This document shows, one piece after another, positions 51,997-60,646 of a stretch of DNA of 64,000 nt. The notes under the pieces are model-generated. The model was not told the DNA's origin. It did not search any database and saw nothing but the letters and a program-made list of their open reading frames with translations. Each line of letters begins with the position of its first letter. Within the stretch, counting starts at the first letter, position 1. Location of the stretch: contig CAZMOM010000016.1 of NCBI GenBank assembly GCA_964568075.1, positions 1 through 64,000 of the forward strand, in the 5' to 3' direction. The DNA comes from MnTg04 sp964568075. Its GTDB lineage: Bacteria; Pseudomonadota; Gammaproteobacteria; Steroidobacterales; MnTg04. The translations under genes were made by a program, and so were the position numbers.

Positions 51997-52469
51997 GCAA
52001 AGTCCCATTGACCGTCAATGGCGCAGAAAAACTCCGGGAAGAGCTCAAAAAGCTCAAATCTGAAGATCGGCCGAGGGTTATCAGGGCGATCGCAGAGGCT
52101 CGGGCTCATGGCGACCTGAAGGAAAACGCGGAGTACCACGCAGCGAAAGAGCAGCAGGGATTCATCGAAGGACGCATCAAGGATATCGATGGCAAGATTT
52201 CGCATGCTCAGATTATCGATGTGACGGAGATCCAGGCCTCTGACCGGGTGATTTTTGGAGCGACTGTAGAGCTGTCCGATCGAGATAACGATGAACTGAC
52301 TGTCTACCAGATCGTTGGCGAAGACGAGGCCGATATCCGGTCTGGAAAGCTGTCGTACACGTCGCCGATTGCCAGGGCGCTTATCGGCAAGGAAATGGGT
52401 GACGTCGTCGATGTCCGTACTCCGGGCGGCGACCGGGCCTATAAAATCGTCAAGGTGCTTTACGTCTGA
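51993..52469 (+). CDS. greA: Transcript cleavage factor GreA (158 aa)
   Basis: GreA rescues backtracked RNA polymerase by stimulating RNA cleavage. The N-terminal coiled coil MSKVPLTVNGAEKLREELKKLKSEDRPRVIRAIAEARAHGDLKENAEYHAAKEQQGFIEGRI carries the catalytic acidic tip (DLKENAEY). The C-terminal FKBP-like domain ends SYTSPIARALIGKEMGDVVDVRTPGGDRAYKIVKV. The length equals that of E. coli GreA. GGAGGTGC precedes the ATG at 51993, which overlaps the carB stop. The longer frame from 51960 is rejected. Confidence 0.97.
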   Translation: MSKVPLTVNGAEKLREELKKLKSEDRPRVIRAIAEARAHGDLKENAEYHAAKEQQGFIEGRIKDIDGKISHAQIIDVTEIQASDRVIFGATVELSDRDNDELTVYQIVGEDEADIRSGKLSYTSPIARALIGKEMGDVVDVRTPGGDRAYKIVKVLYV

Positions 52470-52914
52470 GCGCACGCTCATTTGGGATGCTTCCCGCCGG
52501 GTCGTACTGAGCCTGTGGGCGGGCAGTCTGTGGACGGTTGGCTACCTGGCGGCGCCGACGCTGTTCGCGGTTCTTGACGACCGGCATCTGGCGGGGGAAC
52601 TCGCCGGGCGGATGTTCTACGCCGAAACTTGGCTGAGCTTGATCTGCGCCGGATTTTTACTGGTTCCGTACAGAGCGAGTGGCTCGTTCAGACCGCTGGC
52701 AACCGTCGATAATCTACTCGTGTTGACCAGCGTGAGTTTATTGGTGTTGTCGGAATGGTTAATCAGGCCGCTGATGGTTGCATCGAGACTGCCCGGGGTC
52801 GGTCCGGGGCAAGATTTCGCCATGTGGCACGGTGTCGCAGCGACTCTATATTTGTTCGCCAGCATCATCGCACTGGCGGCAGTCTGGCGATCGTCAGTCA
52901 GGCGGGAAGAATAA
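52411..52914 (+). CDS. DUF4149 family membrane protein (about 140-167 aa, start uncertain)
   Basis: This is a four-helix membrane protein of the DUF4149 family. The recognisable family part begins RRVVLSLWAGSLWTVGYLAAPTLFAVLDDRHLAGELAGRMFYAE and continues with helices around LSLICAGFLLVPY, LLVLTSVSLLVLSEWLI and MWHGVAATLYLFASIIALAAVW. The only in-frame ATG is at 52411, inside greA, giving a 20-residue N-terminal extension that looks unlike the family. Translation may instead begin near 52480 at a non-standard codon (ATT). The family function is unknown. It is adjacent to greA and convergent with yhbY. Confidence 0.75.
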   Translation: MSVLRAATGPIKSSRCFTSERTLIWDASRRVVLSLWAGSLWTVGYLAAPTLFAVLDDRHLAGELAGRMFYAETWLSLICAGFLLVPYRASGSFRPLATVDNLLVLTSVSLLVLSEWLIRPLMVASRLPGVGPGQDFAMWHGVAATLYLFASIIALAAVWRSSVRREE

Positions 52915-53191
52915 TCCTGGGCAGTTCTTCGCTGACGCGGTAAAAGACCGCCGTGTTGCCGATTCGCTGAACCAGTTCTGCGTGGCGTTCGTTGCATATT
53001 CGCTGAATTATTTCGTTGCGCGCATCTCTGTCGCCGGCCCTGATGCGCATTTTTATCAGTTCGTGCGTCGCCAGCGCCCGTTCGACTTCTTCCGCTACCG
53101 CATTGCTGAGCCCGGTTCCACCAATCATAACGACGGGCCTTAAATTGTGGGCGCGGCCACGAAGAAATTTTTTCTGTGGTTCATTTAACAT
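52898..53191 (-). CDS. yhbY: Ribosome assembly RNA-binding protein YhbY (97 aa)
   Basis: This is a CRS1/YhbY (CRM-domain) protein that binds the 50S precursor. The sequence MLNEPQKKFLRGRAHNLRPVVMIGGTGLSNAVAEEVERALATHELIKMRI contains the GxxG loop (GGTG). It ends with IIQRICNERHAELVQRIGNTAVFYR, both conserved. The ATG at 53191 gives the family N-terminus; the much longer frame to 53794 is antisense to rlmE and rejected. It is divergent from rlmE, the standard arrangement. Its end overlaps the DUF4149 gene by 17 bp. Confidence 0.95.
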   Translation of the reverse strand: MLNEPQKKFLRGRAHNLRPVVMIGGTGLSNAVAEEVERALATHELIKMRIRAGDRDARNEIIQRICNERHAELVQRIGNTAVFYRVSEELPRIILPA

Positions 53192-53281
53192 GTGGGCATT
53201 ATAGGGACATAAATATTTCTGGCCAGCGTATCGGGCCGTGCGTTCCAGATTGTCCGGGCGAAGCCAATACGACGATTTTTT

Positions 53282-53905
53282 ATGGTAAAACGCAGCAAAA
53301 GCAGTTCGCGGTGGATACAGGAGCACATGAAAGACGAGTACGTGCTGCGGGCCCAGAAAGAGGGCTGGCGCTCCCGGGCCGTCTTCAAGCTCATCGAGAT
53401 CCAGGAAAGGGAAAAACTGATCCGCCCGGGCATGGTCATCGTTGATCTTGGTGCGGCACCGGGCGGCTGGAGCCAGTATGCGACTAGCCTGCTCAACGGC
53501 TGTGGGTCGATACTTGCCGTGGATTTGTTGCTGATGGATGTATTGCCGGACGTCGATTTTATTCAGGGAGATTTTACGGAACAGGCTGTTCTGGACTCGG
53601 TTCTCGACTGCCTGGGTAGTCGAAAGGCGGACCTTGTAATGTCGGACCTGGCCCCCAACATGAGCGGTGTGAGTGCGGTCGATCAGCCCCGGGCCATGTA
53701 TCTCGCGGAATTGACGCTGGATTTGGCTCGCAAAATACTCAAACCTGGCGGGGACATGCTGGTAAAACTGTTTCATGGCCGGGAATTTGACCAATATGTG
53801 GCTGGCGTCCGCGAGTGTTTTAGCTCTGTGAGGGTGCGTAAACCAAAGGCTTCCCGTCCTCGTAGCCGTGAGACGTATCTGCTGGCTAGAAACTATGGCT
53901 TGTAG
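53282..53905 (+). CDS. rlmE: 23S rRNA 2'-O-methyltransferase RlmE (FtsJ) (207 aa)
   Basis: RlmE methylates U2552 of 23S rRNA, a late step of 50S maturation. The sequence begins SSSRWIQEHMKDEYVLRAQKEGWRSRAVFKLIEIQE with the catalytic Lys. The SAM site is VIDLGAAPGGWSQYA (motif I), the catalytic Asp lies in MSDLAPNMSGVSAVDQPR, and LVKLFHGREFDQYV and RPRSRETYLLARNY complete the K-D-K-E set. ftsH follows after 65 bp, as in most gammaproteobacteria. Confidence 0.96.
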   Translation: MVKRSKSSSRWIQEHMKDEYVLRAQKEGWRSRAVFKLIEIQEREKLIRPGMVIVDLGAAPGGWSQYATSLLNGCGSILAVDLLLMDVLPDVDFIQGDFTEQAVLDSVLDCLGSRKADLVMSDLAPNMSGVSAVDQPRAMYLAELTLDLARKILKPGGDMLVKLFHGREFDQYVAGVRECFSSVRVRKPKASRPRSRETYLLARNYGL

Positions 53906-53970
53906 TAGTGTCTAACTAACTTAGGCGAGTCTAAACAAGGCGAAATGGGCCGCGTGCCCAAGGATCAGTT

Positions 53971-55890
53971 TTGAGCGATTTCACCAAACAATTGTTGCTT
54001 TGGATCAGTATCGCGATGGTGCTGGTTATGGTTTTCAATAGCTTCAGCGCCAGCAAGCCACAGGTGGTGGAGACGGACTATTCAGATTTTCTTGATCAGG
54101 TTGAAGCTGGCAACGTCCAGGAAGTCACTGTTGACGAAAAAATAATTACCGGAATATTCAAGGACGGTCAGCGGCCGTTCTGGACGAGTAACCCGGAAAC
54201 CGAAACTACCGAGCTTATCGAGGTGCTGCGCAGCAATAACGTTCACATCAAGGGCGCTCCGCCCGAGCGAAAATCCTTGCTGATGGAACTGTTTCTGTCG
54301 AGTTTTCCGATCCTGCTGCTGATCGGTGTCTGGGTCTATTTTATGCGTCAGATGCAAGGCGGCGGCGGTGGCCGAGGCGCGATGTCGTTCGGCAAGAGCC
54401 GCGCGCGATTGCTTGGCGAAGATCAGGTGGGTATCAATTTTTCCGATGTAGCGGGTGTCGAAGAGGCCAAGGAGGAAGTCGGTGAAATAGTTGATTTCCT
54501 TCGTGATCCGTCCAAATTCCAGCGGCTGGGTGGAAAAATCCCCAAAGGCGTTCTCATGACTGGCGCGCCCGGTACGGGTAAGACCCTGCTTGCGCGGGCG
54601 ATTGCCGGGGAAGCCAAGGTTCCGTTTTATACGATTTCCGGTTCTGATTTTGTCGAAATGTTTGTAGGCGTCGGAGCATCGCGGGTCCGTGACATGTTCG
54701 AACAGGCCAAGAAGCATGCGCCCTGCATTATTTTTATTGATGAAATTGATGCGGTGGGACGCCATCGAGGTGCCGGGCTGGGTGGCGGGCACGACGAACG
54801 CGAACAGACGCTGAATCAGTTGCTGGTGGAGATGGACGGATTTGAGGGCAACGAGGGCGTCATTGTTATTGCCGCAACGAACAGGCCCGATGTGCTGGAT
54901 CCGGCCCTGTTGCGTCCCGGCCGATTCGACCGGCAAGTCGTGGTGCCGTTACCCGATGTCAGGGGCCGCGAACAGATTCTGAAAGTTCATATGCGCAAGG
55001 TACCGGTCGACGATGACGTACGGCCCGGGATCATCGCCAGGGGAACGCCGGGTTTTTCAGGCGCCGATCTGGCCAACCTGGTCAATGAAGCAGCTCTTTT
55101 TGCCGCCCGGGCAAATTGCCGGACGGTGACTATGGATGAATTCGAAAAGGCCAAAGACAAAATCATGATGGGCGCGGAAAGACGCTCGTTGGTCATGAGC
55201 GAAGATGAGCGCAAGCTCACCGCCTATCACGAAGCCGGTCACGCGATTGTCGGCCTGTCAGTGCCGGATCATGACCCGGTTTACAAAGTAACGATTATTC
55301 CCCGTGGCAGGTCTCTGGGCGTAACGATGTTTCTTCCGGAAGGGGATCGCTACAGCTTTAGCAAGCGTCGCCTGGAGAGCCAGATTTCGAGTCTGTTTGG
55401 TGGGCGTATCGCCGAGGAAATGATTTTTGGAAAGGATGCGGTTACCACCGGTGCGGCCAACGATATCGAGCGTGCTACGAATCTTGCCCGGAACATGGTT
55501 ACCAAATGGGGGCTTTCGGATGGGATGGGGCCGCTGACCTACAGCGAGGACGAGGGTGAGATATTCCTTGGCCACAGCGTTACTCAGCACAAACAGGTAT
55601 CAGATGAAACAGCGCACGCTATCGACAGGGAGATCAGGCTGTTAGTAGACAAGAATTATCAACGTTCCGAGAAAATTCTGACCAGGGAAGCCAAGAAACT
55701 GCATATGATGGCAGACGCTCTCCTTAAGTATGAAACCATCGATGAGGAGCAGATCAAGGACATCATGGACGGTCGTGAACCAAAGCCTCCGACGGATTGG
55801 AACGATAGTGATGCCAGTGGATCGGTGGAGAAAAAGAAAAAAGAGAAAAAGGCCGGTCGCGAGATAGGCGGGCCCGCTCAGCAACATTGA
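53971..55890 (+). CDS. ftsH: ATP-dependent zinc metalloprotease FtsH (639 aa)
   Basis: FtsH is a membrane-bound AAA+ protease that degrades membrane proteins and regulators such as sigma-32. Two N-terminal helices (residues 7-25 and about 103-124) flank a periplasmic domain. The AAA module has Walker A GAPGTGKT (198-205), Walker B IIFIDEIDAVG and the second-region-of-homology block NRPDVLDPALLRPGRFD. The zinc site HEAGH is at 420-424. The C-terminus is Lys-rich. The start codon is TTG (53971) with AAGGA upstream, an uncommon choice for an essential gene. Confidence 0.97.
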   Translation: MSDFTKQLLLWISIAMVLVMVFNSFSASKPQVVETDYSDFLDQVEAGNVQEVTVDEKIITGIFKDGQRPFWTSNPETETTELIEVLRSNNVHIKGAPPERKSLLMELFLSSFPILLLIGVWVYFMRQMQGGGGGRGAMSFGKSRARLLGEDQVGINFSDVAGVEEAKEEVGEIVDFLRDPSKFQRLGGKIPKGVLMTGAPGTGKTLLARAIAGEAKVPFYTISGSDFVEMFVGVGASRVRDMFEQAKKHAPCIIFIDEIDAVGRHRGAGLGGGHDEREQTLNQLLVEMDGFEGNEGVIVIAATNRPDVLDPALLRPGRFDRQVVVPLPDVRGREQILKVHMRKVPVDDDVRPGIIARGTPGFSGADLANLVNEAALFAARANCRTVTMDEFEKAKDKIMMGAERRSLVMSEDERKLTAYHEAGHAIVGLSVPDHDPVYKVTIIPRGRSLGVTMFLPEGDRYSFSKRRLESQISSLFGGRIAEEMIFGKDAVTTGAANDIERATNLARNMVTKWGLSDGMGPLTYSEDEGEIFLGHSVTQHKQVSDETAHAIDREIRLLVDKNYQRSEKILTREAKKLHMMADALLKYETIDEEQIKDIMDGREPKPPTDWNDSDASGSVEKKKKEKKAGREIGGPAQQH

Positions 55891-55911
55891 TCCAGGGTCT
55901 GACTCGGGTAA

Positions 55912-55943
55912 CAAACGGCGGGACGATCCCGCCGTTTGCTTTT
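55912..55943 (+). terminator. Terminator between ftsH and folP
   Basis: CAAACGGCGGGA (55912-55923) and TCCCGCCGTTTG (55927-55938) form a perfect 12-bp stem with a 3-nt loop, followed by CTTTTGG. The short T-run suggests partial read-through into folP. Confidence 0.75.
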
Positions 55944-55985
55944 GGACCCGCGGCTCGTAGAAGAGCAAACGAAGCGTAATCGGAA

Positions 55986-56831
55986 ATGGCAGAAACCGAT
56001 AACAGTCTTGGTTCAACGTCGCCCCAGTTGATGGGGATACTGAATGTGACGCCGGATTCGTTTTTCGATGGCGGTCATTACTTGGATGCCGGCGCAGCCA
56101 TGGCAAGGGCAGCCCGGATGGTCGCCGATGGCGCGGATATCATTGATATAGGGGGCGAATCCACACGGCCAGGTGCAAGCCCTGTTTCCATCGATGAGGA
56201 GTTGCGGCGGGTGGTTCCGCTCGTTGAGCAGATCAACAGCCGGCTCGACGTCACAATATCGGTCGATACCAGCAAGCCGGAAGTCATGGCAGCGAGTCTC
56301 GCTGCGGGGGCCACCATGATCAACGATGTTTGCGCACTGAAGGCTCCTGGCGCGATCGCGGCTGTCGCAGCGACATCGGCCAGGGTATGCCTGATGCACA
56401 TGCAGGGCGAACCCCGAACCATGCAGGAAAATCCTTGTTATGCAGACGTATGCTCGGAAGTTCGTGATTTTCTTGCCGCCAGGTCCGCAGCCTGTATCGA
56501 CGCTGGGCTTGCAAAGGATAGAATTGTTCTGGACCCGGGATTCGGATTTGGCAAAACTTTGCAACACAATCTTGAGTTGATGGCTGGCCTGGATACACTG
56601 CTTGAACTGGGTTTTCCCGTAATGGTCGGAGTCTCCAGAAAATCGATGTTTGCAAGCCTGCTTGGGCGCAAAATAGATGAACGGTTGTCAGGCGGTCTCA
56701 GCATGGCGGCGATTGCGACATATACCGGCGCCAGCATTATTCGGACACATGACGTTGCAGAAACCGCAGACGCAGTGCGAGTGGCATACGCTTTGCGAAT
56801 TGCGGGCAAAGGAAAAAGGATTCAGGCATGA
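55986..56831 (+). CDS. folP: Dihydropteroate synthase (281 aa)
   Basis: FolP condenses p-aminobenzoate with the pterin pyrophosphate in folate synthesis and is the sulfonamide target. The signature blocks are LMGILNVTPDSFFDGGHY, ADIIDIGGESTRPGASPVS, ISVDTSKPEVMAASLAAGATMINDV, VCLMHMQGEPRTMQ, ILDPGFGFGKTLQHNLELM and VGVSRKSMF. The length is normal. Its stop overlaps the glmM start by 4 bp (ATGA). Confidence 0.96.
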   Translation: MAETDNSLGSTSPQLMGILNVTPDSFFDGGHYLDAGAAMARAARMVADGADIIDIGGESTRPGASPVSIDEELRRVVPLVEQINSRLDVTISVDTSKPEVMAASLAAGATMINDVCALKAPGAIAAVAATSARVCLMHMQGEPRTMQENPCYADVCSEVRDFLAARSAACIDAGLAKDRIVLDPGFGFGKTLQHNLELMAGLDTLLELGFPVMVGVSRKSMFASLLGRKIDERLSGGLSMAAIATYTGASIIRTHDVAETADAVRVAYALRIAGKGKRIQA

Positions 56832-58159
56832 AATATTTTGGTACTGACGGCGTACGTGGCCGGGTTGGTGACCCGCCGATGACCGTCGATTTCGCACTCC
56901 GCCTGGCCGGCGCCGCCGCGCGCGTATTGATCCCGAACGGCGGCAAAGTGGTGATCGGTAAAGATACGCGAGTATCAGGCTATATGTTTGAGTCTGCGCT
57001 TGAGGCCGGCTTTGTTGCCGCCGGCGTCGACGTTCTATTGCTCGGGCCGCTGCCAACGCCTGGGATCGCAGTTTTGACCACGAAATACGATGCAGACCTA
57101 GGCGTGGTCATCAGCGCTTCGCACAATCTTTATTCCGACAATGGCATCAAGTTTTTTAATAGCCAGGGTGAAAAACTGTCTGACGAGCTTGAAGCGGCTA
57201 TTGAGGCAGAGCTGGACAAACCCGTGATCACCAACGAATCGGCACGGCTGGGGAAAGCAGAGCAGATCGTGACCGCTCGTCTGCAATATCAGGAATTCTG
57301 CCTGTCCACCGTCGAGCACGGCCTGGATCTGTCCGGGCTGAAAATTGTGCTGGATTGTGCGCACGGGGCGGCCTACAAAGTGGCGCCCCGAGTTCTTTCT
57401 CAATTGGGTGCCGAAGTCGTGCCGATCGGCAGCGCGCCCAATGGGTACAATATCAACGATCAATGCGGCTCGACCCATCCGGCTCTGTTAGGCAAGGTTG
57501 TGACCGCGACGGGCGCCGATATCGGAATCGCACTCGATGGTGACGGCGACCGGGTTGTTATGGTCGATCATCAGGGCGCGGTCGTCGACGGCGACCAGCT
57601 GATATTCATCATCGCTCGTGATCGCAAGGATCGGGGGGAGTTACGCGGGCCGGTGGTCGGGACGGTGATGAGTAACCTCGGGCTGGAAAAAGCGCTGAAT
57701 AGCCTGAACATCGAGTTCATCAGGGCAGCTGTCGGTGACCGCAAGGTTTTGGCCAGGCTGCGCGAAAACAACGGTGTGCTCGGCGGGGAAACCTCTGGCC
57801 ATATTTTGTGCCTCGACCGGACGACGACGGGCGACGGACTGGTCGTTGCGCTGCAGGTCCTGGCATTGATGCGGCGGACGGGCAGCCGTCTGGACGTGTT
57901 AGCAAAGGCAATGCGGAAATATCCACAAAAAATGATAAACGTAAGGGTCGATGGCCAGCATGATCTCGACCAGCTGCCCGGAGTGAAAGCGGCGGTCGAA
58001 AAGGTCGAAAAGGCACTGCAACACAAAGGTCGCGTCGTTCTCCGGTCGTCAGGGACAGAACCCGTAATCCGGGTCATGGTGGAAGGAGAAAATGAGGAAC
58101 AGGTCATCGCTCTGGCGGGCGACCTGGCCGCCTCGGTGGAACAAGCCTGTTCCGCCTGA
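56828..58159 (+). CDS. glmM: Phosphoglucosamine mutase (443 aa)
   Basis: GlmM converts glucosamine-6-phosphate to glucosamine-1-phosphate for peptidoglycan and LPS precursors. It starts MKYFGTDGVRGRVGDPPMT. The phosphoserine is Ser98 in ISASHN, the metal loop is DGDGDR in IALDGDGDRVVMVD, and the sugar-binding loop is GGETSGHIL. The phosphate loop RSSGTEPVIRVMVE is at the end. After SASHN the usual Pro is replaced by Leu (SASHNLYSDNGIKFF), a mild departure from consensus. It is coupled to folP by an ATGA overlap, the common folP-glmM pair. Confidence 0.96.
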   Translation: MKYFGTDGVRGRVGDPPMTVDFALRLAGAAARVLIPNGGKVVIGKDTRVSGYMFESALEAGFVAAGVDVLLLGPLPTPGIAVLTTKYDADLGVVISASHNLYSDNGIKFFNSQGEKLSDELEAAIEAELDKPVITNESARLGKAEQIVTARLQYQEFCLSTVEHGLDLSGLKIVLDCAHGAAYKVAPRVLSQLGAEVVPIGSAPNGYNINDQCGSTHPALLGKVVTATGADIGIALDGDGDRVVMVDHQGAVVDGDQLIFIIARDRKDRGELRGPVVGTVMSNLGLEKALNSLNIEFIRAAVGDRKVLARLRENNGVLGGETSGHILCLDRTTTGDGLVVALQVLALMRRTGSRLDVLAKAMRKYPQKMINVRVDGQHDLDQLPGVKAAVEKVEKALQHKGRVVLRSSGTEPVIRVMVEGENEEQVIALAGDLAASVEQACSA

Positions 58160-58379
58160 TTCAGCAGTGAAAAGCTGCCAATTCACGTTGCTATCGGGCA
58201 GTGCGGCGTTTAACATTGCGCGCGATTTCTAGCCCGCACGTCACCACAGCGGTCGCCGCCGGGCGCCAGGAAATTGATGATCGAGGTACTGAAGACTTTG
58301 AAAGCTGATAACAGTTTATACATTGCCGTTTGCCGTCCCGGTGACATGCGGGCTACTGGCCCTGTCGCGGGGAACTGAT

Positions 58380-59132
58380 ATGAGAAAAGCAGTCGTTGCC
58401 GGAAACTGGAAAATGCATGGTTCTCTCAACGAGAATCAGCAACTGATCTCTGATCTGATCGATAATTTGCCGGCCGAGCTGCAGAGTGAGGTTTTGGTCT
58501 GCGCACCCTTTGTTTATCTCCGGGAGGTCTGGCGGCAGATCAAGGACACCGGTATTCAATTGGGAGGCCAGAGTGTTTGTGCGGACGATTCGGGCGCATT
58601 CACCGGCGAAATTTCGTCCCCGATGCTGGCCGACGTCGGTTGCAGTCATGTCATCGTGGGTCATTCGGAAAGGCGCGCGCTCTACCATGAAGACGATGCC
58701 CTGGTTGCACGGAAATTCGTAGCGGCCCGGCAAGGCGGCCTGATACCGATCCTGTGTGTCGGCGAAACCCTGGCGGAAAGAGAAGCCAGTGACACCATGG
58801 AGGTCGTTGACAGACAGCTGAATGCCGTTCTGGACATCACCGGAATCGAAGAATTTAGCCAGGCAATCGTTGCGTACGAACCGGTCTGGGCGATAGGGTC
58901 CGGCCTGACTGCGACACCGAGCCAGGCCCAGGAAGTGCATGCATTTATCCGAAAGCGGCTGGTCTCCCGGGATGCTACAATTGGCGGTTCTGTCCGCCTG
59001 CTTTATGGCGGCAGCGTAAAGGCTGCCAATGCAGCGGAACTCTTCGCTGAGACAGATGTGGATGGCGGTCTCGTTGGCGGCGCGTCGCTCAAAGGTGACG
59101 AGTTTGCAAAAATCTGCGTTGCGGCCGGTTGA
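58380..59132 (+). CDS. tpiA: Triosephosphate isomerase (250 aa)
   Basis: TpiA interconverts dihydroxyacetone phosphate and glyceraldehyde-3-phosphate. The sequence starts MRKAVVAGNWKMHGS with catalytic Lys11. The electrophilic His lies in VIVGHSERR, the catalytic Glu in VAYEPVWAIGSGLTATPSQAQEVH (flexible loop included), and the phosphate site in LLYGGSVKAANAAELFAETDVDGGLVGGASL. The ATG at 58380 is the family start; the longer frame from 58323 is rejected. A 220-bp gap separates it from glmM, and secG follows after 22 bp. Confidence 0.97.
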   Translation: MRKAVVAGNWKMHGSLNENQQLISDLIDNLPAELQSEVLVCAPFVYLREVWRQIKDTGIQLGGQSVCADDSGAFTGEISSPMLADVGCSHVIVGHSERRALYHEDDALVARKFVAARQGGLIPILCVGETLAEREASDTMEVVDRQLNAVLDITGIEEFSQAIVAYEPVWAIGSGLTATPSQAQEVHAFIRKRLVSRDATIGGSVRLLYGGSVKAANAAELFAETDVDGGLVGGASLKGDEFAKICVAAG

Positions 59133-59154
59133 ATAAAAGGACGAAAGAAAAATC

Positions 59155-59559
59155 ATGCTACAGACGGGAATTTTAATACTTCATGTTTTTGTTGCCGCTT
59201 CCCTTGTCGGCCTGGTCTTGCTGCAAAGAGGCAAGGGTGCGGAGGCGGGTGCGGCTTTCGGTTCCGGGGCATCCGGTACCGTATTCGGCGCACAGGGTTC
59301 TTCGAATTTCCTGTCTCACACCACAGCGGTACTCGCGACACTGTTTTTTATCACGAGCTTGACGCTGGCGTATTTCAGCAGCCAGACGACCGAGCCGCTG
59401 AGTGTGCTTGAACAGAGCGAGCCTGTCAGCGACACCATCGCGGACGATCGACTCGATTTGCTGCCGGTTGAAGAGTCTCTCGATGAATTTCCGGCGTTCG
59501 CGGTCCCGGAACAGGACGACGAGTCTGCGCCGGTCGAGGAACAGGAGGATGCCGGCTAA
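59155..59559 (+). CDS. secG: Preprotein translocase subunit SecG (134 aa)
   Basis: SecG is the small auxiliary subunit of the SecYEG channel. Two helices are seen: LQTGILILHVFVAASLVGLVLLQ and TAVLATLFFITSLTLAYFSS. They are separated by the signature GKGAEAGAAFGSGASGTVFGAQGSSNFLSHTT. The C-terminal 55 residues are an acidic extension (DRLDLLPVEESLDEFPAF...EEQEDAG) longer than in E. coli. It follows tpiA and precedes tRNA-Leu, a classic gammaproteobacterial order. Confidence 0.95.
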   Translation: MLQTGILILHVFVAASLVGLVLLQRGKGAEAGAAFGSGASGTVFGAQGSSNFLSHTTAVLATLFFITSLTLAYFSSQTTEPLSVLEQSEPVSDTIADDRLDLLPVEESLDEFPAFAVPEQDDESAPVEEQEDAG

Positions 59560-59575
59560 AAAGTACTGCCCTGCT

Positions 59576-59660
59576 GCCGATGTGGTGGAACTGGTAGACA
59601 CGCTGTCTTGAGGGGGCAGTGGCGAAAGCCGTGCCGGTTCGAGTCCGGCCATCGGCACCA
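59576..59660 (+). tRNA. tRNA-Leu (anticodon GAG)
   Basis: The 85-nt sequence has acceptor arms GCCGATG and CATCGGC and a discriminator A with encoded CCA. The D-arm is GGTGGAACTGGTAGAC. The anticodon stem-loop CTGTC-TTGAGGG-GGCAG has GAG at the anticodon position. A long class II variable arm and the T-arm GCCGGTTCGAGTCCGGC complete it. It sits between secG and nuoA, as leuU-type genes do in related genomes. Confidence 0.96.
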
Positions 59661-59683
59661 AGTAGGGACTTTCCGAAATATCG

Positions 59684-59711
59684 TTGCCTGGGCGCTGTAG
59701 CCTGTTAAAAT
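59684..59711 (+). promoter_or_regulatory. Probable promoter of the nuo operon
   Basis: TTGCCT (59684-59689) and TAAAAT (59706-59711) are separated by 16 nt, about 68 bp before the nuoA start and after the tRNA. It fits a sigma-70 promoter. Confidence 0.45.
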
Positions 59712-59778
59712 TCGTGCGCCGGATCGGATTGGTAATCGATCTGGAACACTGAACTGCGCAAACAAAGGAATAACGAGG

Positions 59779-60135
59779 ATGCTGGCGAATTACCTTCCGG
59801 TTCTGATTTTCCTGGCGATCGCCGGCGGACTGGGAGTAATCTTAATTGCGTTGGGCTTTCTTTTGGGCCCCCGTCGCCCAGACGCCGAAAAATTATCCCC
59901 GTATGAGTGCGGATTCGAAGCGTTCGAAGACTCGCGCATGAAGTTCGATGTTCGCTACTACCTGATCGCCATCCTGTTTATTATTTTTGATCTGGAAATC
60001 GCGTTCTTTTTCCCCTGGGCTGTAACACTGGACAAGATCGGCCTGTTCGGCCTGATTTCCATGGGCGTATTTCTGTTCGTACTGACCATTGGTTTCGTTT
60101 ACGAATGGAAAAAAGGTGCGTTGGAATGGGATTAG
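59779..60135 (+). CDS. nuoA: NADH-quinone oxidoreductase subunit A (118 aa)
   Basis: This is a membrane subunit of complex I near the quinone site. Three helices are seen: LPVLIFLAIAGGLGVILIALGFLLG, a second starting YYLIAILFIIFDLEIAFFFPWAV, and a third around GLISMGVFLFVLTIGFVYEWKKGALEW. The conserved loop is KLSPYECGFEAFEDSRMKFDVRYY, with the Cys marker of active/deactive-type loops. It is the first gene of the nuo operon and overlaps nuoB by 10 bp. Confidence 0.96.
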   Translation: MLANYLPVLIFLAIAGGLGVILIALGFLLGPRRPDAEKLSPYECGFEAFEDSRMKFDVRYYLIAILFIIFDLEIAFFFPWAVTLDKIGLFGLISMGVFLFVLTIGFVYEWKKGALEWD

Positions 60136-60632
60136 AAACAACCGCGATGACCAGCGAAGCTGAGCAAAATTTACACAGCCATGGTTGGATGACGACGACC
60201 GTTGACGCGGTGATGAACTGGGCTCGCACCGGATCTCTGTGGCCGATGACCTTTGGTCTGGCATGTTGCGCGATCGAAATGATGCATGCCGGGGCTGCGC
60301 GTTATGACCTGGATCGTTTTGGAGTCATTTTTCGCGGCAGTCCGCGCCAGTCGGATGTCATGATTGTCGCCGGGACCCTGGTCAACAAGATGGCGCCGGC
60401 CCTGCGCAAGGTCTACGACCAGATGGCCGAGCCTCGATGGGTTATTTCCATGGGTTCCTGTGCCAATGGTGGCGGTTATTATCATTATTCCTACGCAGTG
60501 GTCAGGGGTTGCGATCGCATAATTCCTGTCGACGTTTATGTGCCTGGTTGTCCACCGACGGCGGAAGCCCTGATTTACGGAATTCTACAGCTGCAGAACA
60601 AAATCAGGCGCACCAATACGATCGCGCGCTGA
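60126..60632 (+). CDS. nuoB: NADH-quinone oxidoreductase subunit B (168 aa)
   Basis: This peripheral-arm subunit carries the terminal 4Fe-4S cluster N2. The cysteine ligands are visible as the tandem CC in FGLACCAIEMM, the Cys in MGSCANGGGYYHYSYAVV and the Cys in VPGCPPTAEALIYGI. The residue run RYDLDRFGVIFRGSPRQSDVMIVAGTLVNKMAPALRKVYDQM is diagnostic. The ATG at 60126 overlaps nuoA; the longer frame from 60105 is rejected. Confidence 0.97.
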   Translation: MGLETTAMTSEAEQNLHSHGWMTTTVDAVMNWARTGSLWPMTFGLACCAIEMMHAGAARYDLDRFGVIFRGSPRQSDVMIVAGTLVNKMAPALRKVYDQMAEPRWVISMGSCANGGGYYHYSYAVVRGCDRIIPVDVYVPGCPPTAEALIYGILQLQNKIRRTNTIAR

Positions 60633-60646
60633 GAAATAGTAAAAAA

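Noticed and set aside
52898..53794. 298-codon minus-strand frame covering yhbY and antisense of rlmE
   Set aside because: Only the last 97 codons match a known family (YhbY). The upstream part is an antisense shadow of rlmE.
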